Of a stretch of DNA of 13,723 nucleotides, positions 13,531-13,723 are shown in pieces. The translations under genes and the position numbers were made by a program. Origin of the DNA: an uncultured Bacilli bacterium (lineage in GTDB: Bacteria; Bacillota_I; Bacilli_A; RF39; UBA660); the NCBI GenBank assembly GCA_910587725.1, contig CAJUNG010000045.1, positions 1-13,723 of the forward strand, written 5' to 3'. Under the pieces are notes generated by a model, which was given only the letters and a program-made list of their open reading frames with translations, was not told where the DNA came from and did not search any database. Positions within the stretch are counted from its first letter, which is position 1; each line of letters starts with the position of its first letter.

Positions 13531-13723
13531 CGGGGCAAGAACGACACGGAAGGAAATGTACGCAGACACTCCACCACTAATGTCGTCGAACGCAAAGACG
13601 CCGGAGCCGACACCGAGGTACCAATGCCCACCGCGTGCGAACCAAGGGTCAACAGGGTCGACGAAGTACGCCAAGTCTCCATACCAACTCGTACGATATC
13701 TTGAACTTCCATCGGGGTCCTTT
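13528..13723 (-). CDS. DGR target protein, C-terminal part (C-type-lectin-like fold), 5' end outside window
   Basis: Only the last 64 residues are present. The frame reads SSRYRTSWYGDLAYF, then DPWFARGGHWYLGVGSGVFA and SFRVVLAP before TAG at 13528. The WFxRGGxWxxG...SGxFxF...SFRVVL pattern is that of FGE-sulfatase/C-type-lectin-like domains used by DGR target proteins, where the variable residues form a binding surface. Compared with the TR reading, 14 of 47 aligned residues differ (N to Y, D, H, L, I or S; E to A or G; T to A), while structural Trp, Gly, Phe and Arg residues are unchanged. GC and codon use (GTC, GAC, GGC, TTC) are much richer than in the neighbouring genes. The N-terminal part, location signals and ligand are unknown. 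A competing open frame at 13515-13712 is out of phase. Confidence 0.9.
   Translation of the reverse strand, partial: KDPDGSSRYRTSWYGDLAYFVDPVDPWFARGGHWYLGVGSGVFAFDDISGGVSAYISFRVVLAP
13531..13674 (-). repeat. DGR variable region (VR)
   Basis: Aligned to the TR at 13182-13325. There are 18 mismatches, 17 at TR adenines (coding strand): 6 A to T, 6 A to G, 5 A to C. The one exception is TR T at 13299, which is C in the VR (13648). The last 29 bases on the coding strand (13559-13531), GC-rich toward the 3' end, are identical and act as the likely IMH. By hand count the VR is about 59% GC. It encodes the extreme C-terminus of the target protein. Confidence 0.95.

Larger units (their letters stand above)
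11169..13723 (-). other. Diversity-generating retroelement (DGR), right end beyond the window
   Basis: Minus-strand order: target gene 3' end with VR, hairpin, TR, structured spacer, MutS-like gene, avd, RT. All core parts of a DGR are present. In known DGRs the TR RNA is copied by the RT with Avd, adenines are misread, and the cDNA replaces the VR of the target gene, diversifying a ligand-binding surface. Here TR and VR align over 144 bp with 17 of 18 differences at TR adenines. The flanking genes on the left are chromosomal, and no phage structural gene is in view. Both avd and the RT gene carry lesions. Whether the element sits in a prophage cannot be decided because the right side is cut off. 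Confidence 0.95.

Noticed and set aside
13182..13674. Repeats as a CRISPR array or insertion sequence ends
   Set aside because: Only two copies, 144 bp long, direct, differing at adenines only; no spacers of equal length and no transposase.
13515..13712. 65-codon minus-strand frame over the VR
   Set aside because: Out of phase with the lectin-like frame, which alone keeps Trp/Gly/Phe conservation against the TR reading and ends at the hairpin stop.

Overview
The window is AT-rich chromosomal DNA from a low-GC Gram-positive bacterium (Bacillota, probably a Bacilli/Erysipelotrichia-type or related uncultured lineage). The basis is strong AGGAGG ribosome binding sites, sigma-A type promoters, RecU, DnaD, HU and a class A PBP of Bacilli type. 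UGA is used as a stop, so the genetic code is standard. There is a cell wall (PBP1), which argues against true mycoplasmas.

Left part (1-3840, mostly + strand): a possible 37-codon gene on the minus strand, then recU overlapping a class A penicillin-binding protein gene, closed by a terminator. This recU-ponA pair is also linked in Bacillus subtilis. Middle part (3842-9404, minus strand): a terminator, a small membrane protein gene with its own promoter, a ZIP metal transporter, and a tight overlapping run rhodanese lipoprotein - cca - dnaD - nth - unknown charged 436-residue protein, driven by a clear promoter at 9331-9359. The dnaD-nth and ponA-recU blocks are neighbours in B. subtilis; here they face each other across two membrane protein genes. 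Next come the HU gene with its own promoter and terminator, and an unknown 355-residue protein whose start appears disrupted by a one-base loss in an A run.

Right part (11169-13723, minus strand) is the striking part: a diversity-generating retroelement (DGR). Read 5'->3' on the minus strand it consists of the 3' end of a target gene with a C-type-lectin-like C-terminus and variable region (VR), a hairpin at the target stop codon, a 13-bp inverted repeat, the template repeat (TR), a structured spacer, a MutS-domain-I-like accessory gene, an avd gene and a reverse transcriptase gene. TR and VR align over 144 bp without gaps. They differ at 18 positions, of which 17 are adenines in the TR on the coding strand, replaced by T, G and C in nearly equal numbers (6, 6, 5). 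That is the signature of adenine-specific mutagenic retrohoming.

The DGR as sequenced looks damaged: avd has an in-frame TAA that removes its conserved C-terminus, and the RT gene has a one-base deletion exactly in its GNxxSQ motif. Either mutagenic homing stopped recently in this lineage, or some of the lesions are consensus or assembly errors. The MutS-like gene is intact but lacks the Glu of the MutS Phe-X-Glu mismatch-recognition motif.
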